From SAR202 cluster bacterium (GTDB lineage Bacteria; Chloroflexota; Dehalococcoidia; SAR202; CAJWER01): DNA of 18,882 nucleotides. Of the stretch, positions 1-6,472 are shown one piece after another. The stretch covers positions 1-18,882 of the forward strand of contig JASLXL010000249.1 of the NCBI GenBank assembly GCA_030740335.1, given 5' to 3'. The notes beneath the pieces were generated by a model, which had not been told where the DNA came from, made no database searches, and saw only the letters and a list, made by a program, of their open reading frames with translations. The translations under genes were made by a program, and so were the position numbers. Each line of letters starts with the position of its first letter. Positions within the stretch are counted from its first letter, which is position 1.

Positions 1-28
1 GTTCTAGGAGGAGTTTGAGGCCTCCACG

Positions 29-178
29 ATGCTCAACAAGATCACAATCGACACTAGTTTGGCTACCGTCGATGAGTCGCTGGCAGATTTCATGCAGAAG
101 GTCGCTCCGGCCCTGAACGACCGCGACCGCACCGCGATGATGGTCAAGAAGGCAGAGAAAGTCGGCTATTGGCCATAG
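29..178 (+). CDS. Small hypothetical protein, 49 aa
   Basis: A short open frame runs from ATG 29 to TAG 176-178 and would encode 49 residues. It starts MLNKITIDTS and ends KKAEKVGYWP. There is an in-frame stop at 5-7, so it cannot continue from upstream in this frame. A GAGG at 17-20 lies 8 bases before the ATG and could serve as ribosome binding site; a stronger AGGAGG at 6-11 is too far away. The product is mixed acidic and basic with no membrane segment or recognisable motif. I do not recognise a family. It could be a genuine small protein or the 3' remnant of a larger decayed gene, which would fit the several pseudogenes elsewhere in this window. Confidence 0.4.
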   Translation: MLNKITIDTSLATVDESLADFMQKVAPALNDRDRTAMMVKKAEKVGYWP

Positions 179-187
179 GCAGTACAG

Positions 188-282
188 TGTCATTTTGAGC
201 GGTAGCGAAGAATCTGTGGTGAGGGCCAGGGTCCGGTCATACCCTTCCTCAGATTCTTTGTCGTGGACTCCTCAGAATGACA
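188..282. repeat. Interspersed palindromic element, copy 1
   Basis: The left arm (188-216, starting TGTCATTTTGAG and ending GAAGAATCTG) and right arm (250-282, starting CAGATTCTTTG and ending CAGAATGACA) are imperfect inverted copies separated by about 33 bases. The left arm is nearly identical to the reverse complement of 16557-16584, differing by one inserted base. The element lies between the small ORF and the 3' end of the convergent SMP-30-like gene and has no coding content. It looks like a REP/MITE-type non-autonomous repeat and would fold into a hairpin in either transcript. Confidence 0.75.
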
Positions 283-298
283 TGTGCCGGAGGGTGTT

Positions 299-1207
299 TC
301 AGCCCCTTGCCGGGGGATACGCCAGGCGTCCAGTGTGTTCCGTGGATGTCTTGAACAGGTGGCCACCCGACGTGGTTACATACAGTGTGCTCATGTCTGG
401 GCCCCCGAACGAGCAGTTGGTGGGCCGGTCCACCGGCAGAGGATGTGTTTCGAGTACCTCGCCTGACGGCGAAAACACGTAGATCATCGGCCCTGGGCCG
501 CTCTGCTCAAACCCGGCGGTGGCGATGATGTTTCCGTCGGTGTCCAGGACCATGCCGTCGATGCCGCGGTGGGGCCCGAAGTCGTGCAGCAGGCGGTACT
601 TGCCGAGGCTGACGTCGATGTTGACCGGATACTCCCTCAACTCGCGTTTCTCCTCCGGCTCACGGCCGGACTGAGCTACAAACAGGCTCTGGTGGTCCAG
701 CGAGAACAGCAGACCGTTGGGTCGTGTCGTATCGAATGTCACCCTACTGGTGGAGTATCCGTCGCCGTCCGAGGGGTCGAGTCGATAGACCGAATCGTGG
801 TCGAGAACCTTGTTGCCGCGGTCTTCGCTCCACGGCCCTCCGGCGCCCTCGTAGTAGGGGTCGGTGAACCATATTCTTCCCTGAGGGTCGATAGCCATAT
901 CGTTGGGAATGTTCAGGGGCTGGCCTGAAAAGCCGTCGGTGAGGGGCGTTGCGCTGCCGTCGTCCTCGTACCTGACGACACGCCGTCCGCCACCCTCGCA
1001 GGCGTAGAGAGTGCCGTCGGCGTCGAACATCAGGCCGTTGGCGTTGTTGGTTCCGGTTCGGAATACACTTGACGTTCCGGTGCCGGGGTCATACCTCATT
1101 ATCTTGCTTGCCGGTATGTCGGTGAAGAGCAACCCCGAGCCGTCCCAGGCAGGCCCCTCAGTAGTGCCGCCGTATGGCCCGTCCACCAACTCGAAGTTCC
1201 AACCCAT
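299..1207 (-). CDS. SMP-30/gluconolactonase/LRE-family protein
   Basis: This encodes a 302-residue six-bladed beta-propeller of the SMP-30/gluconolaconase family, whose members are metal-dependent lactonases hydrolysing sugar or related lactones. Family residues are visible: the metal-ligand glutamate in TTEGPAWDG (E17), asparagines in NIPNDMAID (N102) and TRPNGLLF (N164), and the aspartate in GIDGMVLDTDG (D217). Blade-like phrases such as GRIWFTDP and STLYVTTSGG recur. The frame is open 11 codons further upstream, but ATG 1207-1205 is preferred because AGGAGG (complement of 1214-1219) lies 6 bases before it. No signal peptide is seen, so it is probably cytoplasmic. It is divergent from endonuclease IV, with which it has no obvious functional link. 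The substrate cannot be told from sequence. Confidence 0.88.
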   Translation of the reverse strand: MGWNFELVDGPYGGTTEGPAWDGSGLLFTDIPASKIMRYDPGTGTSSVFRTGTNNANGLMFDADGTLYACEGGGRRVVRYEDDGSATPLTDGFSGQPLNIPNDMAIDPQGRIWFTDPYYEGAGGPWSEDRGNKVLDHDSVYRLDPSDGDGYSTSRVTFDTTRPNGLLFSLDHQSLFVAQSGREPEEKRELREYPVNIDVSLGKYRLLHDFGPHRGIDGMVLDTDGNIIATAGFEQSGPGPMIYVFSPSGEVLETHPLPVDRPTNCSFGGPDMSTLYVTTSGGHLFKTSTEHTGRLAYPPARG

Positions 1208-1289
1208 GATTGACCTCCTGTTGCCACGGATGGACCGCATGATAGTATCGAAGCCTGGTACGCGGCAACCTCATGGTGAAGGAGATGGA

Positions 1290-2150
1290 ATGAAGATAGG
1301 TGCGCACGTTTCGACCTCGGGCGGACCCGCAGCCGGCATCGACCGTGCGACGAAGATCGGGGCGGAGGCCATACAGATATTCGCGTCCTCGCCTCGCGCA
1401 TGGCGAGTCAAGGTTTTGACTGAAGAACAGGTGCTTTTATTTCGAGAGAGGGTCGATGCCACCGGTGTGAAGCCGACCTTCATACATGGCAGCTACCTGG
1501 TCAACGTTGGGGGCGACCCGGCGATGTTGGAGAAGTCCGTTGCGTCACTCACGGCTAACCTGGAGGCCGCTGGCCAAATCGGCGCAGCCGGCGTGATCTT
1601 CCACGGGGGCAGCCACAAGGGCAAGGGGTTCGACGCCATACTCGATCAAGCCGCCACCGCTCTCAGGGAGGTCCTTTCGAAATGTCCGCCTGACGTGTGG
1701 CTCGTTATCGAGAACAGCGCCGGCATGGGATCTCATATCGGCTCGTCCTTCGCCGAGATAGGCAGGCTTATCCGCGAGCTGGATAGCCCCAGCGTCAAAG
1801 TGTGCCTCGATACGCAGCACACATATGCAGCCGGCTACGACATCACCAACCAAGACGGCATCGCGAAGGCCATGGAGGAGTTCGACGCAGAGATTGGTCT
1901 TTCCAGGCTCGTAGCCGTCCACGCCAACGATTCCAAGATGGAGCTTGGCTCGGGTGTCGACAGGCACGAGAATATCGGCGACGGCCACATCGGGGAGTCC
2001 GGCTTCGAGACTATCATGGCGCACCCTGCGTTTCGCGATGTGCCTTTTCTTCTTGAGGTCCCTGGCTCAGACCCCGATTCGAAAGGCCCAGACAAGCCCA
2101 ACGTGGATGCTCTGAAAACAATACGGGACAGGCTCGGAATATCGGCCTGA
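1290..2150 (+). CDS. nfo: Endonuclease IV (AP endonuclease family 2)
   Basis: This 286-residue protein is the class II apurinic/apyrimidinic endonuclease of base excision repair, cleaving 5' to abasic sites with a trinuclear zinc centre. All nine zinc ligands expected from the E. coli enzyme can be placed: H66, H105, E141, D174, H177, H211, D224, H226 and E256. Signature blocks are IENSAGMGSHIG, CLDTQHTYAAGYD and HANDSK, followed by DRHENIGDGHIG. The length matches the family (about 280). The frame is open far upstream, overlapping the divergent gene, but ATG 1290 is chosen because AGGAG at 1280-1284 sits 5 bases before it and the usual MKIGAHVS N-terminus begins there. The last ligand is in LEVPG rather than the common LETPG, a mild substitution. 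Confidence 0.97.
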   Translation: MKIGAHVSTSGGPAAGIDRATKIGAEAIQIFASSPRAWRVKVLTEEQVLLFRERVDATGVKPTFIHGSYLVNVGGDPAMLEKSVASLTANLEAAGQIGAAGVIFHGGSHKGKGFDAILDQAATALREVLSKCPPDVWLVIENSAGMGSHIGSSFAEIGRLIRELDSPSVKVCLDTQHTYAAGYDITNQDGIAKAMEEFDAEIGLSRLVAVHANDSKMELGSGVDRHENIGDGHIGESGFETIMAHPAFRDVPFLLEVPGSDPDSKGPDKPNVDALKTIRDRLGISA

Positions 2151-2182
2151 GTCCCAAATCGCTCAACTGATCCACACAAAAT

Positions 2183-2210
2183 AAAGGGCAGGTCTGAGAC
2201 CTACCCCTTT
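2183..2210. terminator. Terminator-like hairpin between convergent genes
   Basis: The arms AAAGGGCAGGTC (2183-2194) and GACCTACCCCTTT (2198-2210) pair with a 3-base loop and one bulge or mismatch. The hairpin lies between the end of nfo (+) and the end of the decayed DoxX gene (-). On the minus strand it is followed by ATTTTGTG, a modest U-tract, so it would work best for the minus-strand gene, but it could also end nfo transcripts. Confidence 0.55.
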
Positions 2211-2235
2211 CCCGGCCGCTACTGACTTTTTGCAG

Positions 2236-2824
2236 CTACTTCAGTAGTGGGTACCTCTTGATTAGTGGAATCCTCACCCAGAGTTTCCCGAGACCTGTTG
2301 GAGAGCCTACTACTGCGAGTATGAGCCCTGCCATTATGATCATGCTGATCAGGTGATCATCCATGAACGGGCTGTTCTCAGGCGTAATCAGCGTGGTGCG
2401 CATCAGGGCGTATATCACGCTACCGATTGAACCTACGATTCTGACGCCGATGCCCATCAGAAGGGATAGCCCGATTACGATCAGTCCCATCATTGAAGAT
2501 CCACTCGACCTACTCAGAGCCCGCCAGCCCCTTGTAGGTCTCTGCCAGAGGGCCCTCGATGCGAAGTTTAGGAACCCGAATGTGGGCGACCCGCCGTCGG
2601 TCCAATTCTTGCTCGCCTCGGTGGCATAACCAAGACCGAAGAGTTTGTCGGCGAAGGCCCAGAAGAACGTCTAGCCTATCAGCCAGCCTCAGGTCTGCCC
2701 AAACGAGCCCGGTCTTGCCGCCTGACTTGTTGTTCTCTTCAACTGCCGCGGTGACATACTCTATGTCCCTAGACGCATACTCTCGAACCTCAACTAACCC
2801 TTGGTTCTCGGGACCGGGTGCTAT
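2236..2824 (-). pseudogene. Decayed DoxX-family membrane protein gene
   Basis: Three reading frames together give one DoxX-like integral membrane protein. The first segment reads EYVTAAVEENNKSGG and VWADLRLA. The second reads TFFWAFADKLFGLGYAT, KNWTDGGSPTFGFLNFA. A third frame gives GPLAETYKGLAGSE, then VEWIF. The last intact stretch (2493-2236) starts MMGLIVIGLSLL and ends GLGKLWVRIPLIKRYPLLK, the DoxX C-terminal half with two hydrophobic helices. The breaks are an inserted base near 2675-2680, amber TAG in place of the family Trp (complement of 2671-2673), a shift near 2570-2585, amber TAG (complement of 2510-2512), and an inserted A near 2494. No start codon remains before the upstream stop at 2825-2827. 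DoxX proteins are linked to quinone or thiosulfate redox in the membrane; this copy cannot make a full product. Confidence 0.85.
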
Positions 2825-2845
2825 TTACTTCGGTTGTAGTGTATT

Positions 2846-2858
2846 TCACACAGTGTGA
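2846..2858. promoter_or_regulatory. Operator-like palindrome 1 (TCACAC-A-GTGTGA)
   Basis: A perfect 6-1-6 inverted repeat with TCACA/TGTGA half-sites spaced by 3 bases. It lies in the divergent region between the decayed DoxX gene and the ferritin-VIT1 gene. Its centre (2852) is 52.5 bases from the centre of the next palindrome, five helical turns. The half-site matches the CRP/FNR family, but the spacing differs from the other two sites. Confidence 0.45.
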
Positions 2859-2896
2859 GTATCGGGTGAAGATGCATATGATGGGCGTGAAGAAAC

Positions 2897-2912
2897 TGTG
2901 AAATAGTTCACA
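2897..2912. promoter_or_regulatory. CRP/FNR-type site 2 (TGTGA-N6-TCACA)
   Basis: TGTGA AATAGT TCACA matches exactly the core consensus of CRP-family binding sites. Its centre is 2904.5, 42 bases (four helical turns) upstream of site 3. Which regulator binds is unknown, because no CRP/FNR gene is in the window. Confidence 0.6.
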
Positions 2913-2938
2913 TGATGTGTATTTGCTCAAGTGGATGT

Positions 2939-2954
2939 TCACAGTTACATGTGA
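2939..2954. promoter_or_regulatory. CRP/FNR-type site 3 (TCACA-N6-TGTGA)
   Basis: A perfect 5-6-5 inverted repeat of the same half-sites in everted order, centred at 2946.5. Relative to the transcription start expected from the TATAAT box (about 2998), this centre is near -51.5, in helical phase with the classical -41.5 and -61.5 activator positions. Confidence 0.5.
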
Positions 2955-2985
2955 CGGGAGCCCCGGTAACACCAGTGCGCGGTGC

Positions 2986-2991
2986 TATAAT
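2986..2991 (+). promoter_or_regulatory. -10 box TATAAT for ferritin-VIT1 gene
   Basis: A perfect TATAAT sits 60 bases before the TTG start at 3052. No good TTGACA-like -35 is seen 16-18 bases upstream. That is typical of activator-dependent promoters and fits the palindromes just upstream. Confidence 0.6.
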
Positions 2992-3051
2992 GGGTTGGAA
3001 ATTCAAGGGCTGATTGCCGAGATCCGTGAGTGAATTCGGGAGGAGAGTGGC

Positions 3052-4152
3052 TTGAGCGAAGGGGTTAGTGACGAGCGTTATAGGAAGTACCTCGATTCCG
3101 AGCTCGAGGCAGTTGCCTTGTACACGGCGTTGGCGGACGTCGAAGAGGATCCTGCCCGCGCAGAAATCTTCCTTAAGCTGGTTGACGCTGAATTGAAACA
3201 CGCCGGGCGTTGGGCCGAGAAGTTGGGGATGGACCCGGCGCTAATCAGCAGCAGCAACCTGGGTGTGAAGGGACTATTGTTGAAGTGGGGGGCCCGCATA
3301 TTCGGTACCCGTCGGGTTCTGCCTGTCTTGCTCCGCTTGGAGGCTAAGGAGACGGCAATATACTCAGCTGATCCTGAGGCCGTAGACCTCGTCTTGGAGG
3401 AACGGAGACACTCCCGCACGCTCCGGGACATGTCGCGACCCGGCTCGCAGACAGACCCTCAGTCACCGTCCACTTCGATTGGGGGCTCTGGAAGCCTGCG
3501 GGCAGCGATATTGGGCGTCAATGACGGGCTGGTGTCGAACTTCAGCCTTGTCATGGGTGTCGCCGGAGGGACCGGCAATGCGGACTTCGTGCTACTGGCG
3601 GGACTCGCCGGGCTGTTCGCAGGCGCCTTCTCAATGGCCGTCGGCGAGTACGTGTCGATGCGTTCCCAGCGCGATATTTACGAGTTCGAGCTTGCCAAGG
3701 AGCGGATCGAGCTGATCGAGTGGCCCGAGGAGGAGTTGGAGGAGCTGGAGTTGATCTATCAGGCCAAGGGGCTCTCGGCGGAGGAGGCGAGCACCGTGGC
3801 TCAACGGGTTATGGCGGACCCGGAGGTCGCCCTCGACACGATGGCGAGGGAAGAGCTGGGCCTGGACCCCTCCGAGTTGGGTTCGCCCAGGGGCGCGGCC
3901 TTCGCGTCATTCCTCGCGTTCGTCGGCGGCGCTCTAGTGCCCATAGCTCCCCACGTTCTACAGGCCGGTGATCTAGCTTTTTTGTTGAGCGCCGGCCTCA
4001 GCGCCGCGGCGTTGCTGATCGTGGGCAGTACGCTGGCGTCGATGTCGGGCCGCACGGTTTGGTGGGGTGGCCTGCGCATGCTCCTTGCCGGCGGGGCTGC
4101 CGCCACCGTGACGTACGGCATCGGATCGCTTGTGGGCATACCGCTGGGCTAG
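3052..4152 (+). CDS. Ferritin-like/VIT1 (CCC1) fusion, MbfA-like iron transporter
   Basis: This 366-residue protein joins a rubrerythrin/ferritin-like domain (about 8-128) to a VIT1/CCC1 membrane transporter (about 148-366). The diiron-type ligands are visible as two ExxH pairs, E47-L-K-H50 in AELKHAG and E117-R-R-H120 in LEERRHS, with further glutamates at E17/E19 and E98/E100. The transporter part has the family opening ILGVNDGLVSNFSLVMGVAG, the GAFSMAVGEYVSM helix, a cytoplasmic acidic segment rich in EE (about 222-275) and closing hydrophobic helices. Known proteins of this build (MbfA) export iron across the inner membrane. The start is TTG 3052, with AGGAG at 3041-3045 spaced by 6. Upstream palindromes suggest CRP/FNR-type control. 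The gene appears intact and is followed by a decayed M50 protease gene. Confidence 0.92.
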   Translation: MSEGVSDERYRKYLDSELEAVALYTALADVEEDPARAEIFLKLVDAELKHAGRWAEKLGMDPALISSSNLGVKGLLLKWGARIFGTRRVLPVLLRLEAKETAIYSADPEAVDLVLEERRHSRTLRDMSRPGSQTDPQSPSTSIGGSGSLRAAILGVNDGLVSNFSLVMGVAGGTGNADFVLLAGLAGLFAGAFSMAVGEYVSMRSQRDIYEFELAKERIELIEWPEEELEELELIYQAKGLSAEEASTVAQRVMADPEVALDTMAREELGLDPSELGSPRGAAFASFLAFVGGALVPIAPHVLQAGDLAFLLSAGLSAAALLIVGSTLASMSGRTVWWGGLRMLLAGGAAATVTYGIGSLVGIPLG

Positions 4153-4190
4153 CTCGTGGTAGGTAATCTAGACCGGAGTGCTCCGATTAG

Positions 4191-4897
4191 ACGTCAACAT
4201 TTCGCCTGGGGAGCGTCGCCGGCATTCCGGTCGGGTTCCACTACTCGCATTTTGTATTGCTGGCCCTCGTACCTGGAGGGTTTCAACCGACTTCCTGGCC
4301 GACGGCTGTCCCGACTGGAGTCCTTGGGTCTATTGGGCTACCGGGGCGTAGGCGGTGGGCCTGCTGTCTGTGTTGATGCTGGCCCACGAGCTGGCGCACT
4401 CTCTGGTAGCACGCAAGCGCGGGATAGTCGTATGCGGCATTGTCATGTTAATTCTGGGCGGCGTTAGCGAACTGCAGGCCGACTCGAAGGGGGCCCGTGA
4501 CGAATTCCTCATAGCAATTGTCGGTCCTGTTACCAGCTTCTTGCTCTCGGTGATTCTGTTCGGTATCTCATTGGCCCTTGGCGGTGGTGACTCGCCCCTG
4601 GAAGCGATGGTCTTGTATCTGACGATCATCAACTTGTTGCTGGGTGGATTCAACCTGTTGCCGGTATTCCCTCTGGATGAGGGAAAGGTTTTACGCTCAG
4701 TCATCTGGGCAGTAACCGTCAGCTATCTTTGAGCAACCAGAGTGGCGGCAATACTCGGTCGGACCGCAGGAATCGGGCTCATCGGCCTAGGTATCTATCA
4801 GCTCGTTAGCGGCAACCGACTGGGGGGTGTGTTGCTGGTATTTATCGGGTTGGTTCGTACAGGTCGCCGCCAGACGCAGGATGTCAGAGGGGACTAA
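4191..4897 (+). pseudogene. Decayed M50 site-2 protease gene
   Basis: The frame from 4191 gives TFRLGSVAGIPVGFHYSHFV, the typical N-terminus of a site-2-protease-like membrane metallopeptidase. A frameshift in 4270-4300 moves the homology to the frame of 4355, reading DGCPDWSPWVYWATGA, then amber TAG (4349-4351), then AVGLLSVLMLAHELAHSLVA. The zinc motif HELAH and the second motif NLLPVFPLDEG survive (the family usually has PLDGG). An opal TGA at 4730-4732 interrupts VSYL-ATRVAAILGRTAG, probably a CGA arginine codon mutated by C to T. The rest continues in frame to TAA 4895-4897. An annotator would see only the fragment 4355-4732 (125 aa). Two nonsense codons plus a frameshift make it a pseudogene; the gene normally encodes about 230-370 residues. 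Confidence 0.85.
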
Positions 4898-4911
4898 TCA
4901 TGAGGGGAGTC

Positions 4912-4954
4912 GAGAGGGGTAGACCTCTCTCGCGGGGGACTGGGGCAGCGCCCC
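4912..4954. other. Two short hairpins upstream of the nitrilase gene
   Basis: GAGAGG (4912-4917) pairs with CCTCTC (4924-4929) across a 6-base loop. GGGGC-AGC-GCCCC (4942-4954) forms a second small hairpin. Neither is followed by a T-tract. They lie after the end of the M50 pseudogene and in the nitrilase leader, so they could be remnants of a weak terminator or leader structures. Confidence 0.3.
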
Positions 4955-4988
4955 TTCCGGAGTCAAAACCACGGGAGTGAATTCCACT

Positions 4989-5879
4989 ATGTATAACCAG
5001 ATCAAAGCCGTAGCCATTTCCATCAAGCCCAAGAAGTGGGACAAGATCGGGAATGCCGACAAGGTCGAGAGATTCTTCCGGCTGGCTGCCAAAGAGCGCC
5101 CGGATCTGATAGTCACCACTGAGGGAGTCCTTGAAGGGTACGTTGTCATGGATGTTCTAGAGGGCAGGAGGTCTGCCCAGGATGCGTTTGAGATCGCCGA
5201 GCCGATTGACGGCCCGTACGTTCAGCGATTCCAGCGTCTTGCCAGGGAGCTGGGCACATGCCTGTGTTTCGGATTTGCCGAGCGCATAGGCGATGACATG
5301 TTCAATACGGCAGTGTTTATCGACAGCGAGGGTGAGATATCGGGCAAGTACCATAAGGTGCAGCTCGCAGAGGGGACGCACCCCTCGTGCAACTACAACC
5401 GCGTGGGTGACACTTTGCGAGCCTTTGATACTCCCATTGGCCGCGTTGGTATAGTGATATGCAACGACCGGTGGAACCCCATGATCGTCCGGGCCCTCGC
5501 CCTCGACGGCGCGAGGCTTCTGCTGATTTCTTCGTATGGATCCAAGGCGCAGAAACAGAACAACACGGTTCTTGCCCGGTCGAGGGAGAACGGCATACCC
5601 ATTGTAGAGGCCAACGTTGGGATGAATCTCATCGTCAACAAGGGTGAGATCGCGGCGTACCAGTGGGGGAACGACAAGATCACTACCGCGATGGTCGATA
5701 TACCGGCTATTCCGTCGGTAACCGCCGCCCGCGAATACGAGCAGGAGTACCTCCGGCTCCAGGGACCCGAGATGGCGCGGCGCTACGAGGAGTCCATCAA
5801 GCGGATCCATGGGGAGGAGCACGATGGTGATAGGGCTGGTGTCGGCCAACTCTTGGTAAACTCGACGAGCGGCCCTTAG
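4989..5879 (+). CDS. Carbon-nitrogen hydrolase (nitrilase superfamily)
   Basis: This 296-residue protein belongs to the nitrilase/amidase superfamily, which hydrolyses non-peptide C-N bonds with a Glu-Lys-Cys triad. The triad is visible: E45 in TTEG, K123 in KYHKVQL and C158 in IVICNDRWNP. The stretch RVGIVICNDRW is the usual elbow around the nucleophile, and FNTAVFIDSEGEISGKYHK is the standard strand-turn-strand before the lysine. A GTG at 4977 is in frame, but it overlaps the GGGAG that would serve as ribosome binding site for ATG 4989 (spacing about 11), so ATG 4989 is preferred with moderate certainty. The C-terminal 40 residues are charged and variable. The gene stands alone between two pseudogenes, so context does not identify the amide or nitrile substrate. 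Confidence 0.9.
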   Translation: MYNQIKAVAISIKPKKWDKIGNADKVERFFRLAAKERPDLIVTTEGVLEGYVVMDVLEGRRSAQDAFEIAEPIDGPYVQRFQRLARELGTCLCFGFAERIGDDMFNTAVFIDSEGEISGKYHKVQLAEGTHPSCNYNRVGDTLRAFDTPIGRVGIVICNDRWNPMIVRALALDGARLLLISSYGSKAQKQNNTVLARSRENGIPIVEANVGMNLIVNKGEIAAYQWGNDKITTAMVDIPAIPSVTAAREYEQEYLRLQGPEMARRYEESIKRIHGEEHDGDRAGVGQLLVNSTSGP

Positions 5880-5933
5880 AGGAGAGAACCGGAGTTAGTC
5901 AAGGTCGGGACTTATGGGAAGGAGCCAACGTCT

Positions 5934-6286
5934 ATGTTTGCTAAAACGGTAGATAGGCTTGATTAGGTTTTCGTTTCGATGAAGGTCTTCCGAAGATGAG
6001 GTTTTTCTACACAAACGTGCTGGGGTTTGAAGAGGAGTTCCATGACGGGGATTGGGGCTTTGGACTCCGAACAGACGGAACGGCGTTGATTCTCGTGAAA
6101 TCCGAACGTAGTGCATCGGGTGTTTCTCTTGTTTTTGCGTGTGACGACATCCAGAGTAACCTTGAGTCAACTATGGATGCATATCTGAGTATCACGGATC
6201 CAGTTTAGGAAGGGCATTGGGGAGTCCAAGTGGTTGGATTCGATGATCCCGAGGGGAACACAATTTATCTTGAACAGCCCAATTGA
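5934..6286 (+). pseudogene. Decayed VOC-family (glyoxalase/bleomycin-resistance fold) gene
   Basis: ATG 5934 has AAGGAG at 5919-5924 and opens MFAKTVDRLD, then amber TAG at 5964-5966, then VFVS. A frameshift near 5976-5985 moves the homology to another frame, reading LPKMRFFYTNVLGFEEEF, DGDWGFGLRTDG, ALILVKSE and VSLVFACDDIQSN. A second amber TAG at 6206-6208 is followed in the same frame by EGHWGVQVVGFDDPEGNTIYLEQPN and TGA 6284-6286. FFYTNVLGFEEEF and GFDDPEGNTIYLEQ are the classic start and end of a VOC domain. With two ambers and a shift the gene is inactive; only 5996-6208 would be called as an ORF. VOC proteins include dioxygenases, lyases and resistance proteins, so its former role is unknown. 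Confidence 0.85.
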
Positions 6287-6331
6287 GGGTGCCCTGATAG
6301 CTAATTGTCCGTCGAGTACGTCGCACCTGAT

Positions 6332-6347
6332 TGTGAATTGTTCCACA
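6332..6347. promoter_or_regulatory. CRP/FNR-type site (TGTGA-N6-CCACA)
   Basis: TGTGA ATTGTT CCACA matches the CRP-family core at 9 of 10 positions. Its centre (6339.5) is about -44.5 relative to the start expected from the TTGACA/TACAAT promoter just downstream, near the class II activator position. The same motif occurs upstream of the ferritin-VIT1 gene. Confidence 0.45.
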
Positions 6348-6349
6348 CA

Positions 6350-6377
6350 TTGACACTTTACAGGGTCGTAGTACAAT
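6350..6377 (+). promoter_or_regulatory. Sigma70-type promoter TTGACA-N16-TACAAT
   Basis: A perfect -35 (6350-6355) and a 5/6 -10 (6372-6377) are separated by 16 bases. Transcription would start near 6384, giving an 89-base leader before GTG 6473. This is the best promoter in the window and would drive the run of genes 6473-11197. Confidence 0.75.
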
Positions 6378-6472
6378 TGCGAACAGCCTTCCGCCTCACG
6401 GAGCCATGCATGGAGCAACGCGAGCCCAATTTGGGCATTCCAGCGTCGACTGTCTAACAACCCGGAGGCCAT

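Noticed and set aside
569..928. A 119-codon plus-strand frame within the SMP-30-like gene
   Set aside because: It is antisense to a convincing propeller protein and has no motif.
1545..2024. A 159-codon minus-strand frame within nfo
   Set aside because: It is antisense to an endonuclease IV with all nine zinc ligands and shows no family motifs.
4349..4732. TAG/TGA recoding or programmed frameshifting in the M50 gene
   Set aside because: There is no slippery heptamer, SECIS-like element or suppressor tRNA in view, TAG and TGA are used as normal stops by intact neighbours, and other pseudogenes show the same kind of decay.
5157..5849. A 230-codon minus-strand frame inside the nitrilase gene
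   Set aside because: It is antisense to a gene with a complete E-K-C triad, has no recognisable motifs, and arises from codon-bias shadowing.
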